NCBI GenBank assembly: GCA_003140855.1 | Contig: PLLF01000096.1 | Location: forward strand, 1 to 44,065 | DNA length: 44,065 nt | DNA from: Vulcanimicrobiota bacterium | GTDB lineage: Bacteria; Vulcanimicrobiota; Vulcanimicrobiia; Vulcanimicrobiales; Vulcanimicrobiaceae | Direction of reading: 5' to 3' | Shown here: piece after piece, positions 26,305-34,690 of the stretch | Layout of the letters: every line of letters begins with the position of its first letter | How positions within the stretch are numbered: position 1 is the stretch's first letter | Translations under genes and position numbers: made by a program | The notes under the pieces: generated by a model | What the model saw: only the letters and a program-made list of their open reading frames with translations | Database searches by the model: none | What the model was told of the DNA's origin: nothing

Positions 26305-29300
26305 ATGTTTGGGTTTAAAAGGCGGGCAATCCGCGCGATCGTGTGCGCGGCCGCACTCGTCACCGGTCTGGGACCGATCGCTGCGGCGGCGCAAGGCAAC
26401 TTTCAAGACGCGCATCTGCAAAGCCGCAATTTCCAAAACGCCAATTTGCAAAATGCGGATATGCAAGGCGCCGATCTGAGCGGCGCAAACCTACGCCGCG
26501 CGAACCTCACCGGCGCGAATTTGCAGAACGCGAATTTGCGAGGCGCCGATCTGCAGGACGCGATCCTGGTACGGGCCAACTTGCAGTCCGTCAATTCGCA
26601 AGACGCGATTTTCCAAGGCGCCAATTTGCAAAAAGCAAACTTGCAAGGCGCGCTCCTCTATGGGGCGAACCTTTACAGGGCTAATCTGCGGCACGCGGAT
26701 CTGCTCGGCGCCAATCTCGAAACGGCGAACCTGCAAAAAGCGGACTTCCGCGACGCGAACCTGCAGGGTGCGAATCTGCTTCGCACCGATCTGCGCGGCG
26801 CAAACTTACTCGGCGCGAGCCTGCAAAACACGCAGCGATCCGCTCCCGATCAGCTCGCACTGGCAACGCCGCTGTCCGAGCTTTCACCTGTGCCGTCAGC
26901 AACGCACGCAATAGCCAAGGTTACTGCAACCCCTGCGCCCGTTGCCCCGCCGCCCGTTGCGCCCTCGCCGAAGATCGTCAGGCTACGCGCTCCGCATCGC
27001 GTCGTCGCGCTCGTTACAAAAAATCCGGCGAAAGCCGCGGTCCGTATCGCGAAGCGGCGCGCCGCACAGCAATCTGTTGCGATGCTGCCGGTACCGGCGA
27101 GAATTCCGTCGCCGCGGCCCGCACCGCTGCTGACGCCTGCGCCGCTGCCGGCGCCGGCTCCGTCGCCGGTTCCGTTACGCGCGATGACCGCAGAATCGAT
27201 CTTCGATCCCGCTTCGGATCCGCAGGCGATGCGCGCGGTCGCGCTCTTGAACGCAACCACGTGCGCGGCGCGAATGAGTGGAGTCGTCGCCCAAGTCACG
27301 CCGGCGCCGTCGCCCACGGCCAGCGCTGCGGTTCCGAACGCGCCGCTGGGGCCGGGCCAACTCTACGCAACGCCGATTCCCACGGGTGCACCCGTAACGC
27401 CGCCGCCGATTCCAACGGCGACGCCCACCTCGCGCGCGAGCGCCGGCCCCGTTTTTTTGATTCGCGGTTCGGCCGCGCCGTCGATCGTCCCGAACGGCTC
27501 GCCAACGCCGTCGCCTTCACCGGCGCCGATTACCGCGCCGACGCTGCAGCCGGGTTACGTGGCGGTGCTGGCCGACAAATTCGTCGGCAACGCCGCGAAG
27601 CCGGGCGCTCCGGGCGACGCGACCGGCAACGTGCACATTTTTTACCAAGATGAAGTGCTGATCGGCGACCGCGCACATTACGACGGATTTAAGACCATCA
27701 GCGTTACCGGAAATCCGTATATCGTCAACAATACCGACACGTCGATCATACACGCGGACCGGATCGAATTCGACACGATCGCGCAGCGCGCGGACCTGAT
27801 AAACGGGCGCGGCGAAAGCTCGCAAGGCGTCGAGCACGGTCTGGTCTACTTCAGCGCAAAAGATTTGAAGTCGGACGAGCACGGCGTGGCGCACGGCGAT
27901 TACGCCAACGTGACGACGTGCGAACGCCCGCGGGCCGGCTACCACATTACCGGCCGCACGATCGACGTCTATCCCGGCGATCGCCTCGTCATCAGCAAAG
28001 CCGTACTCTTCCTAGGCGCCGTCGCGGTGTTCTTTTTACCGAAGGTCGTGATTCCGCTGCGCCGCATCGAAGACGAACGCCAACGTCCCTCGTTCTTTCC
28101 GGAGATCGGCTACAATTCGTACCAAGGCTTTTTCATCAAGGCCAAACCGGGCTTCGGGCGCGATCAATACTTCTACGGTTATTACCGGGTCGAATATTAC
28201 TCACGTCAAGGCATCGGTTTAGGGTACACAGCTTTTCTTTCCAAGCGCAGCGGCAAGCGGCAGTCGTCGGTCGATTTTTATGCCATCCACGACAGGCGCA
28301 CGCAGACGACGACGTCCAACCTCAACGCGCAGGACACCGAGAATTTTTCGCAAGCGTTGCGGGCGTACTTCGCTTTCGGCTATAACAGCAACTTTGGACC
28401 GCTTGTGAACTTGCCGCCCAACGAAAACTTCAGCGGCTCGATCGTGCACAACGGCTCGCACGCGACGCAAAACTATACATTTACGCACAGCAGCATCAGT
28501 ACGCAGTCGGCGACCGACAACCTCGGCTTTACCGAATCGCGCACCTTTGGACCCTCGATCCAGAACAGCCTGAGCCTCAATCTCAGCTCGTCGCGCACGA
28601 ACTACGGCCTGAACAACGCGAGCAGCAACTCTACCGGCAGCTTCAACGACTTGCTGCAATGGAGCAATAACACCGCAGCATATACGCTGACCTACGACAA
28701 GAATTTTGCGCGCAATCCCTACGGCATGAATAAAGAGCCCGAGCTGCAGATTCGCCCCTACAGTTTTTTCAAACACTTCGTCATTCCGATTCAATCCACG
28801 TTGGTGATCGGCCAATACAACGAGCCTCAAACGCCACTGTCGACGTCGCGCGCCGACTTGAATTTTGCCTTCGGCCCTGCGCTCTATCACTTTTTGGGAA
28901 GCGATCTCAGCGCGAGCGTCAACGTGCACCAGTTCGCCTACGGAACCGGCGACATGAAAGCCAGCATCCAGCAGTACGCCACGTTCTCAACGGTGATCAG
29001 CAGCCACGTCGTCAACGCAATTACCTACAACGAAACCAACTATAACGGACCGCCCTTCGTCCCGTTCAATACGCTCGATCAGCAGCCGTCGTTCAATTAC
29101 AAGAGCGCGGCCGACGTGCTGCGGTTCTTCAATAGCGACTTTTACAATCTATCGCTGAGCTTCAACACCTCATTCAACCGCTCTGCGCAGCCGGTTCAAT
29201 ACCAATTGGCGGTCCGGCCGTCACGCCGCTCGTACGTTGCGCTCGGCGGCGCATTCATCCCGGGACCAGGCAACGGCTTTTTCTCGACCAACGTGCAGTT

Positions 29301-29559
29301 CTCGACGCCATTCGGAAACGGTTCGACCCTCCAGTTCATCGGCGACATCGATTGGAAGAACAAGGGCCGCATCATCAATAAGAGCATCTACTGGAGCCGC
29401 ATCATCGGCGACTGCTACGAACTTCAACTTCAATACAACCAAGCCGCGCGCCAGTTTAATCTCACGCTAAATCTGCTGGCCTTCCCGTCGCACGGCGCCA
29501 CGTTCGGCTTGAACAGCAGCGGCTCGATCATTCCGACAAGCTTCAACGGCAGTTTTTAG
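26305..29559 (+). CDS. Pentapeptide-repeat / LptD (OstA)-like outer-membrane fusion protein
   Basis: 1084 residues. Signal peptide 1-29. Residues 32-176 are 29 uninterrupted pentapeptide repeats (A[DN]LxG/Q type), expected to fold as a quadrilateral right-handed beta-helix of about seven turns. A Pro/Ala linker (177 to about 415) rich in TPAP/PSP follows. From about 418 an OstA/LptA-like slab starts (YVAVLADKFVGN, GNVHIFYQDEVLIGDRAHYD), with the LptD marks TCERPRAGYHITGRTIDVYP and FLPKVVIPLRRIED, and then a beta-barrel of alternating aromatic strands that ends in Phe, the usual outer-membrane signal. LptD normally delivers LPS to the outer leaflet. The fused helix is not part of any LptD I know. 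The gene follows an LptF/G permease, supporting a transport role. Confidence 0.85.
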   Translation: MFGFKRRAIRAIVCAAALVTGLGPIAAAAQGNFQDAHLQSRNFQNANLQNADMQGADLSGANLRRANLTGANLQNANLRGADLQDAILVRANLQSVNSQDAIFQGANLQKANLQGALLYGANLYRANLRHADLLGANLETANLQKADFRDANLQGANLLRTDLRGANLLGASLQNTQRSAPDQLALATPLSELSPVPSATHAIAKVTATPAPVAPPPVAPSPKIVRLRAPHRVVALVTKNPAKAAVRIAKRRAAQQSVAMLPVPARIPSPRPAPLLTPAPLPAPAPSPVPLRAMTAESIFDPASDPQAMRAVALLNATTCAARMSGVVAQVTPAPSPTASAAVPNAPLGPGQLYATPIPTGAPVTPPPIPTATPTSRASAGPVFLIRGSAAPSIVPNGSPTPSPSPAPITAPTLQPGYVAVLADKFVGNAAKPGAPGDATGNVHIFYQDEVLIGDRAHYDGFKTISVTGNPYIVNNTDTSIIHADRIEFDTIAQRADLINGRGESSQGVEHGLVYFSAKDLKSDEHGVAHGDYANVTTCERPRAGYHITGRTIDVYPGDRLVISKAVLFLGAVAVFFLPKVVIPLRRIEDERQRPSFFPEIGYNSYQGFFIKAKPGFGRDQYFYGYYRVEYYSRQGIGLGYTAFLSKRSGKRQSSVDFYAIHDRRTQTTTSNLNAQDTENFSQALRAYFAFGYNSNFGPLVNLPPNENFSGSIVHNGSHATQNYTFTHSSISTQSATDNLGFTESRTFGPSIQNSLSLNLSSSRTNYGLNNASSNSTGSFNDLLQWSNNTAAYTLTYDKNFARNPYGMNKEPELQIRPYSFFKHFVIPIQSTLVIGQYNEPQTPLSTSRADLNFAFGPALYHFLGSDLSASVNVHQFAYGTGDMKASIQQYATFSTVISSHVVNAITYNETNYNGPPFVPFNTLDQQPSFNYKSAADVLRFFNSDFYNLSLSFNTSFNRSAQPVQYQLAVRPSRRSYVALGGAFIPGPGNGFFSTNVQFSTPFGNGSTLQFIGDIDWKNKGRIINKSIYWSRIIGDCYELQLQYNQAARQFNLTLNLLAFPSHGATFGLNSSGSIIPTSFNGSF
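26398..26832 (+). repeat. Coding tandem array of 29 pentapeptide repeats
   Basis: A 15-nt unit, on average coding NLQGA, repeats 29 times without a break. Units differ in sequence (DLSGA, NLRHA, DFRDA and so on), so this is an old, diverged array and not a recent slippage product. Confidence 0.93.
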
Positions 29560-29573
29560 GGTATCATCCGCTT

Positions 29574-29735
29574 ATGCAACAAAGTATTGAATGCACGCAC
29601 GACTTGTGCAATTGTACATTGACCGCGGAGATGGAGACGGAAGAATACTGCAGCCCGGTTTGCAAGGATGATGAAAGCGGCGGGATCGAGATGGACGCCT
29701 GCAATTGCGGGCACCCGCCGTGCGATGCGCCCTAA
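29574..29735 (+). CDS. Bacterial metallothionein-like protein (53 aa)
   Basis: 53 residues, below common length cut-offs. Eight cysteines (7, 12, 14, 26, 30, 43, 45, 50) and two histidines (9, 47) in the order CxHxxCxC, YCSPVC, CxCGHxxC. This is the SmtA/BmtA zinc-metallothionein plan, where YCSxxC and the CGH element bind the metal. It should bind Zn, Cd or Cu in the cytoplasm. No signal peptide, so it is not exported despite the envelope operon. It starts 14 nt after the LptD-like stop; its stop directly abuts the convergent lipoprotein stop. A weak AGGG lies 13 nt upstream. Confidence 0.82.
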   Translation: MQQSIECTHDLCNCTLTAEMETEEYCSPVCKDDESGGIEMDACNCGHPPCDAP

Positions 29736-30440
29736 CTATTTGCTGTTGATGATCTCGCCGCCGGCGATCTGCGCGCTGCCGGGCGTGACCTGCGGCCAAC
29801 CGGCGACTGCGTTCCACGGCAGATCGAACGTCGTAGCTATGTCGAATCCGGGCGAGCCGTAAGTAAACGACGTGTCCTGCGGGCCGGCGAGGCCCGGGGC
29901 GTCGATCGGTTGGCCGGAACCGTTGGTCGTGAACCAGTTCGCGTACCACAGGGTCGGATTCGCGCCTGGGACGGGACTCGGCGTTGCAACGATGCCGTTG
30001 AAGAGACGGCGATCGAACGTCACGGTGAATTGCGTGTTCTGGCCGTTGCTGTTCAGGTTGTACTGCAGTTGCTGCGGAGTGGCCGGAATGACTTGCGGTA
30101 TCGCGACCTGCCCTCCGCCAACACCGGGCTGGCGGACGTATTGCACCACTTGCGCCTGTGAAAGCACGCCGTTGCCGCCGACGATAATCGCAAACCAATA
30201 GTTGGCGTAGTTCGTAAGGTAGCCGTTGGCGTAGGGCATGCCGCCGGCGGTGGACGTGTTGAACATGATGACGTATTGGACGTTCGTGAAATTCATCGGA
30301 TAAGCCGTCGTGAACTTCACCTGCATGAAACCGGACGGCAGTCCCGAAGGCGTGACCGAGCGGTCGGGAGTCACTTGTTTGCCGCAAGCAGCAAACGTGA
30401 ACGCCGCGACAAACACCACGAACAACAATTTGCGTAGCAT
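29736..30440 (-). CDS. Lipoprotein of unknown function
   Basis: 234 residues from ATG 30440, which has GGAGG spaced 5-6 nt upstream; the longer frame to 30638 is rejected. Signal sequence KLLFVVFVAAFTFAACGKQ has the lipobox Cys near residue 19. The mature part is beta-rich, with many Tyr/Asn/Gly and repeated short strands (NYANYWFAIIVGG, FTVTFDRRLF, TSFTYGSPGFDIATTFD). I recognise no family. Convergent with the metallothionein gene and divergent from lnt. Confidence 0.68.
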   Translation of the reverse strand: MLRKLLFVVFVAAFTFAACGKQVTPDRSVTPSGLPSGFMQVKFTTAYPMNFTNVQYVIMFNTSTAGGMPYANGYLTNYANYWFAIIVGGNGVLSQAQVVQYVRQPGVGGGQVAIPQVIPATPQQLQYNLNSNGQNTQFTVTFDRRLFNGIVATPSPVPGANPTLWYANWFTTNGSGQPIDAPGLAGPQDTSFTYGSPGFDIATTFDLPWNAVAGWPQVTPGSAQIAGGEIINSK

Positions 30441-31932
30441 CGGCACCTCCGTCATCCTTTCTGCTTTGAGCGCGGTCGCGCTTGCGCTTGCTTTTCCCAA
30501 ACCAGGACAAGCGTGGCTCGCCCCGCTGGCGGCGGCGGGCCTGTTCTGGGCTTGGCAACGGCTCTCCTGGAAACGTGCATTTTTCGCCGGATGGTTCGCC
30601 GGAACGATCTTTTTCGCGATAAATTTCTCGTGGTTCACATATACGGTTGGGGGTTATGTCGGCGGGTTTGCCTTCGCCGTGGTACTGATACCCGCAATCG
30701 TCGAAGGCCTGACCTTCGCTGCGAGCGCCGTGGCGGCGCGTGCGGCCCAACGTTTTGCGCCGGCCTTGCTCGCCCCGATCGCCGCCGCCGCCGCGTTCGC
30801 GGTTTTTGAATGGCTGCGCTCGATTGGATCGCTCGCGGTGCCGTTCGCCCAGATCGGCTACTCACAGACCTCGACGCCGCTGGCGGTGTTCGCGCCGTAC
30901 GTGGGCGCTTTCGGCGTGACGTTCATCGTGATGCTGCTGGGCGCGTCCATCGCGCAAGCAATTGCGATGCGCAATCCGCGCGCGTTGGCAACCACGGTGG
31001 TGTTTCTCGCCGCCGCGTGGTTGGCGTGTTACGCTGCCTGGCCGGCACGGCACGACCCGCGGCAGCCGATCGTGCGAGTTGCAGCCGTGCAAGGCAACAT
31101 CGCGCAGACTATCAAGTGGAATCCGCAAGCCTTTTGGCCGACCGTCAATACGTACCTCACGCAGACTCGCAGGCTCCGGCCGTTGCGTCCCCAGCTCGTC
31201 GTCCTGCCGGAGACGGTTATTCCAACCGATTTGAACGCAGACGATCCGGCCGGAGTGCGGCGTCTCGTGCGATCGGAATTCGCCGGGCTTGCCAAGGCGC
31301 TGCGCACGACGCTCGTCGTCGGCAGTTTGGAGGCGCGCCAAGGGAAAGAGTACAACGCGCTCTTCACTTTCAGTCCGAACGGGACGCTCGCAAATGTCTA
31401 TGAAAAACGCCAGCTCGTGCCGTTTGCCGAATCGTTTCCCGGCGAGCGCTGGTTTTCATGGCTGCCCGATGTGAACTTGATCGGGCGTTTTACGGCCGGA
31501 CGTGACGATACGGTTCTTTCGGCCGGCGGCGTAAAGTTTGCGCCGCTTATTTGCTGGGAGTCGGCGTTCGCCGATCTCGTGCATGCGCAGGTTAGGGGCG
31601 GCGCGCAATTCTTGGTAGTGGCAACCGACGACGCGTGGTTCGGCGAGAGTTCGGGAACCTTTCAACACGCGCAGATCGCGCAAATGCGCGCAATTGAAAA
31701 TGGTGAATGGGTGTTGCAATCGGCGGCCACCGGTATCAGCGGCATCATCGCACCGGACGGATCGTGGATCGAACGCACGGCGCTCGACAAGCCGGCGTTC
31801 GTCGCGGGCAACATCAGTGCGCCGCCCGGTTCGACCTTTGCGCGGCTCGGGCCCACGCCGGTTGGACTCGCGCTGGCCGCCGCGTACGTTTTCATTATCG
31901 CCTTCGGCTTGTCGCGCAGGCGCCAACGATGA
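30430..31932 (+). CDS. lnt: Apolipoprotein N-acyltransferase
   Basis: About 500 residues. Adds the third acyl chain to lipoproteins in the inner membrane, as needed for diderm sorting. Eight or so N-terminal helices precede a nitrilase-type domain whose triad is visible: Glu in LVVLPETVIP, Lys in VYEKRQLVPFAE, Cys in APLICWESAF. A last helix closes the protein. The start is uncertain: TTG 30430 is given because it keeps the usual length; GTG 30397 and TTG 30466 are alternatives, none with a good ribosome binding site. Any of them lies within or right beside the 5' end of the divergent lipoprotein. It overlaps the LptC-like gene by 4 nt. Confidence 0.88.
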   Translation: MRSIGTSVILSALSAVALALAFPKPGQAWLAPLAAAGLFWAWQRLSWKRAFFAGWFAGTIFFAINFSWFTYTVGGYVGGFAFAVVLIPAIVEGLTFAASAVAARAAQRFAPALLAPIAAAAAFAVFEWLRSIGSLAVPFAQIGYSQTSTPLAVFAPYVGAFGVTFIVMLLGASIAQAIAMRNPRALATTVVFLAAAWLACYAAWPARHDPRQPIVRVAAVQGNIAQTIKWNPQAFWPTVNTYLTQTRRLRPLRPQLVVLPETVIPTDLNADDPAGVRRLVRSEFAGLAKALRTTLVVGSLEARQGKEYNALFTFSPNGTLANVYEKRQLVPFAESFPGERWFSWLPDVNLIGRFTAGRDDTVLSAGGVKFAPLICWESAFADLVHAQVRGGAQFLVVATDDAWFGESSGTFQHAQIAQMRAIENGEWVLQSAATGISGIIAPDGSWIERTALDKPAFVAGNISAPPGSTFARLGPTPVGLALAAAYVFIIAFGLSRRRQR

Positions 31933-32477
31933 CGAAGTGGCGAACCGCCGCACTGATCGCGGGGATTGCCGTCCTTATATGGGTGATCGCCGGCATCGTT
32001 TTGGCGGGGCGCGAACCTGGAGCTCCTCCGTCAGGCACCCAGCCGCTGACTTTGCACGGCGGCCGCGTTACGGGAAACCGCATGAGCACCAAGTCCTGGA
32101 TGTTCGAATATAAGTCAGCACAGATGTCCGCCGACGGAACGCTTGCGAGCGTCGACGGCGTGCGCCGCGGCGTGCTCTATAAAAATGGCGCGCCTTATCT
32201 GAGCGTTACGGCCGAACACGTGTCGGTAAATACGCAAACGTTCGATTTTACGGCGCTCGGTGACGTCCACATTACGCAAATGCAGGATACGGGCGGCGTG
32301 CGCCGCTCCTTCGATACCGATCTGATTCAGTGGGTCAACGCGACCAAATCGCTGACGCTTCCGCACCCGAGCGTCGTGCGCAGCGGCGATCAAACACTCA
32401 AGGTGTCATCGGTCAGCGTGAATTTCAACACCGGTCAGATCCGCTTCGGCGGAATGAGCGGCGGCGTCGCGCCTTAA
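31929..32477 (+). CDS. lptC: LptC-like periplasmic LPS-export protein
   Basis: 182 residues. One N-terminal helix (about 8-27) and a periplasmic beta-rich body (HGGRVTGNRMSTKSWMFEYK, about 44-63, then KSLTLPHPSVVRSGDQTLKV) that matches the LptC/YrbK beta-jellyroll pattern. LptC bridges LptF/G to LptA. ATG overlaps the lnt stop by 4 nt. It shares the envelope locus with an LptF/G permease and the LptD fusion, supporting the call, though sequence identity in this family is always low. The stop overlaps the convergent KGG gene. Confidence 0.72.
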   Translation: MTKWRTAALIAGIAVLIWVIAGIVLAGREPGAPPSGTQPLTLHGGRVTGNRMSTKSWMFEYKSAQMSADGTLASVDGVRRGVLYKNGAPYLSVTAEHVSVNTQTFDFTALGDVHITQMQDTGGVRRSFDTDLIQWVNATKSLTLPHPSVVRSGDQTLKVSSVSVNFNTGQIRFGGMSGGVAP

Positions 32478-32791
32478 GGCTCGAGCTCGCCGGCGATTTT
32501 CTTCTTTGCCTCGGCGATCAGCTTCTTGACCTTCTGCCCGCCCTTATGGCCGATCTCTTCATAAAAATCGGCGCCATATTTTTCTTTGACGACTTGGCCG
32601 CCTTTTTGCCCGATCGACTCGTAAAATTCCACGCCGTGGCGCTGGCGGGTGGCTTGCCCGCCCTTGCGGCCGATCGCTTCATAAAACCCCGGCCCATAGC
32701 GATCGCGGACGGTGTTGCCGCCTTTTTTCCCGGCCTCGCGCACGGACATTTCGCCACCCGGCGCTTTGTCGTCGGCTTTCGCTTTTGCCAT
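32474..32791 (-). CDS. KGG-repeat general stress protein (GsiB/LEA-like)
   Basis: 105 residues, very hydrophilic. Three 20-residue repeats built on G[RQH]KGG followed by a YGxxFYExI segment. This is the family of B. subtilis GsiB and plant LEA group-1 proteins, disordered stress protectants. ATG start, 20 nt after the sister gene, so cotranscribed. Stop shares 4 nt (TTAA) with the LptC-like gene. Confidence 0.88.
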   Translation of the reverse strand: MAKAKADDKAPGGEMSVREAGKKGGNTVRDRYGPGFYEAIGRKGGQATRQRHGVEFYESIGQKGGQVVKEKYGADFYEEIGHKGGQKVKKLIAEAKKKIAGELEP

Positions 32792-32811
32792 AGGCTGCCC
32801 GGTGGACGCCG

Positions 32812-33030
32812 CTACGAGCTCTTACGCTTGAGCTTTTGGCCGCCTTTTTGACCGATGACCTCGTAGAAGGAAGGCCCGTACTTTTCTTTCGTGGCCTCTC
32901 CGCCTTTACGGCCAATGGCCTCGTAGAACTCGGTTCCGTATTTGGCCTTGACGCGTTCGCCCCCACGCTTGCCTGCTTCGCGAACAGTCATGCCCCCGCC
33001 CGGATTTTGGACTTGGTCTTGAATCGCCAT
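32812..33030 (-). CDS. KGG-repeat general stress protein, shorter paralogue
   Basis: 72 residues with two complete KGG units (GRKGGEATKEKYGPSFYEVI is one) and a start like that of its neighbour (MTVREAGKRGG versus MSVREAGKKGG), so the two arose by duplication. AGGGG lies 11 nt before ATG. A sigma-B-type promoter lies 43 nt upstream of the start. Confidence 0.87.
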   Translation of the reverse strand: MAIQDQVQNPGGGMTVREAGKRGGERVKAKYGTEFYEAIGRKGGEATKEKYGPSFYEVIGQKGGQKLKRKSS

Positions 33031-33072
33031 GCTGGTGTTTGCCCCTTAAGATGGGAATGGTCTGCGCACTAA

Positions 33073-33097
33073 ATACCCACTCGACCGCTTGTTAAAC
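33073..33097 (-). promoter_or_regulatory. Sigma-B-type stress promoter of the KGG operon
   Basis: On the minus strand GTTTAA (33097-33092), a 13-nt spacer (33091-33079), GGGTAT (33078-33073). This equals the general stress sigma-B consensus GTTTAA-N12..15-GGGWAW. It is correctly placed 43 nt upstream of the KGG start, and KGG proteins are classic members of that regulon in B. subtilis. A sigma-B/SigF-like factor is implied but not encoded here. Confidence 0.72.
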
Positions 33098-34690
33098 GAA
33101 AATGGGGATAATCAGTACTACTTGCGAACGCGACGATCGTTGACGGAACCGGGAAAGCCGTTCGTCACCGACGTTGCCGTCGTCGGCGATCGCATCGCCG
33201 CAATCGGCGGTATTTCCGATCGCGAAGCTCGCGAACGGATCGATTGCACCGGCAAAATTCTTGCGCCCGGCTTTATCGACGTGCATTCTCATAGCGACGA
33301 GCTATGGCTCGCGCTTCCGCGCTGCGACGGAAAAATCGCGCAGGGCGTTACGACCGAAATCGGCGGTAATTGCGGAACGTCCGTGGCGCCGCTTTACGGC
33401 GCAAGCGCGCTCGAAGGCGTAGAGCGAAGCGCAAAACATACCGGCGTGGATGTCGCGTGGCGTTCTTTAGACGAATTCTTTACGCTGGTAGAACGCAACC
33501 GGACGGTACTCAACGTTGCAACGCTCGTTGGTTTAGGAACGACGCGATCTGCCGTCGCGGGCGATTCCGAACGCAAACTCGATCGCGACGAGCTCGCGGC
33601 GCAAGCGGCCCTCGTGCGCCAATCTTGCGAGCAAGGCGCGCTCGGCGTTTCGAGCGGCTTGATCTATCCGCCGTCGAGTTATGCCGATCTCGACGAACTC
33701 GTTACAATGGCTGGCGCTGCGCGCGACGCCGGCGCACCGATGTACGCATCGCACGTTCGCGATGAGGGCGACGGTCTCGTTGCGGCAATCTCCGAAGCGC
33801 TCGAGGTCGGCCGCCGCGCTGAGGTCGGCGTGCAATGCTCGCATCACAAAGCGTCGGGCAAGCGCAACTGGGGAAAAGTTCATCAAACGCTGGCGATGAT
33901 CGATCGCGCGCGATCCAGCGGATCGATCGCGCACTGCGACGTCTATCCCTACGTGGCCAGCTGGACCGAGCTGGCGACTATCTTACCGGCCGACGTGCGC
34001 TTCGGCGGCCGCGAAGCGGCCCTGGAGCGGCTGCGCGATCCGGGATCGGCGACCGCGGTCGCGCTCGCGCTTGGATTGCAGCAAGCCGGCGAGTGGCACG
34101 ACATCATGGTGACGGAAGTCGCCACGGAGAATAACGCGGAGCTCGCCGGCATGCGCATGGACGAGATCGCAGCCCGCTGGAACCTGCCGCCGCCCATTGC
34201 GGCGATCCGGCTGCTCGTCGAAGAAGAGCTAGAAGTGGGCGCGGTTTTTTTCAAGATGTGCGAAGAGGACGTGGCGGCCGTGCTGTCCGCCGATTTTTGC
34301 TGCGTGGGCAGCGACGCGTCGATACGCGCGCTGCAAGGTCCGACCGCGCGGGGCGTTCCTCACCCGCGCACGTTTGGAACGTTTCCGCGGATCATCGGAA
34401 GGTTCGTGCGCGAACGCGGCACGCTCGATCTGCCGGAGGCCGTGCGCCGGATGACTTCCCTGCCCGCCGATATTTTCGGCTTGCGGGCGCGTGGAACGAT
34501 CGCCGCCGGCAATTACGCCGACCTCGTGATCTTCGACGAACAAACGATTCGCGACCGCGGGACCTACGAAAAGCCCTATGCATTTCCGGCGGGTTTAGAC
34601 CACGTGCTCGTTAACGGCCGCACTGTGCTGCGCGACGGAAAATTTACGAACGAATTACCCGGCCGCGTTCTGCGAAACGGCGGACGCTAG
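33089..34690 (+). CDS. D-aminoacylase / N-acyl-D-amino-acid deacylase family amidohydrolase
   Basis: Up to 533 residues. Metal-dependent hydrolase: PGFIDVHSHSD (metal motif), TTEIGGNCGTSVAPL, SSGLIYPPSSYADLDELV, YASHVRDEGDGLV, VQCSHHKASGKRNWGKV, GSDASIRALQGPTARG and the C-terminal GTIAAGNYADLVIFD are in family order. Probably trims N-acyl-D-amino acids or D-residue dipeptides. The 5' end is disturbed: the usual start (LLANATIVDGTG) is present at 33118-33153 but in another frame, joined to the main frame only if one A of the AAA at 33154-33156 is skipped. The open frame from TTG 33089 avoids this with an unusual N terminus. Stop shares CTAG with coaE. Confidence 0.8.
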   Translation: MLNENGDNQYYLRTRRSLTEPGKPFVTDVAVVGDRIAAIGGISDREARERIDCTGKILAPGFIDVHSHSDELWLALPRCDGKIAQGVTTEIGGNCGTSVAPLYGASALEGVERSAKHTGVDVAWRSLDEFFTLVERNRTVLNVATLVGLGTTRSAVAGDSERKLDRDELAAQAALVRQSCEQGALGVSSGLIYPPSSYADLDELVTMAGAARDAGAPMYASHVRDEGDGLVAAISEALEVGRRAEVGVQCSHHKASGKRNWGKVHQTLAMIDRARSSGSIAHCDVYPYVASWTELATILPADVRFGGREAALERLRDPGSATAVALALGLQQAGEWHDIMVTEVATENNAELAGMRMDEIAARWNLPPPIAAIRLLVEEELEVGAVFFKMCEEDVAAVLSADFCCVGSDASIRALQGPTARGVPHPRTFGTFPRIIGRFVRERGTLDLPEAVRRMTSLPADIFGLRARGTIAAGNYADLVIFDEQTIRDRGTYEKPYAFPAGLDHVLVNGRTVLRDGKFTNELPGRVLRNGGR

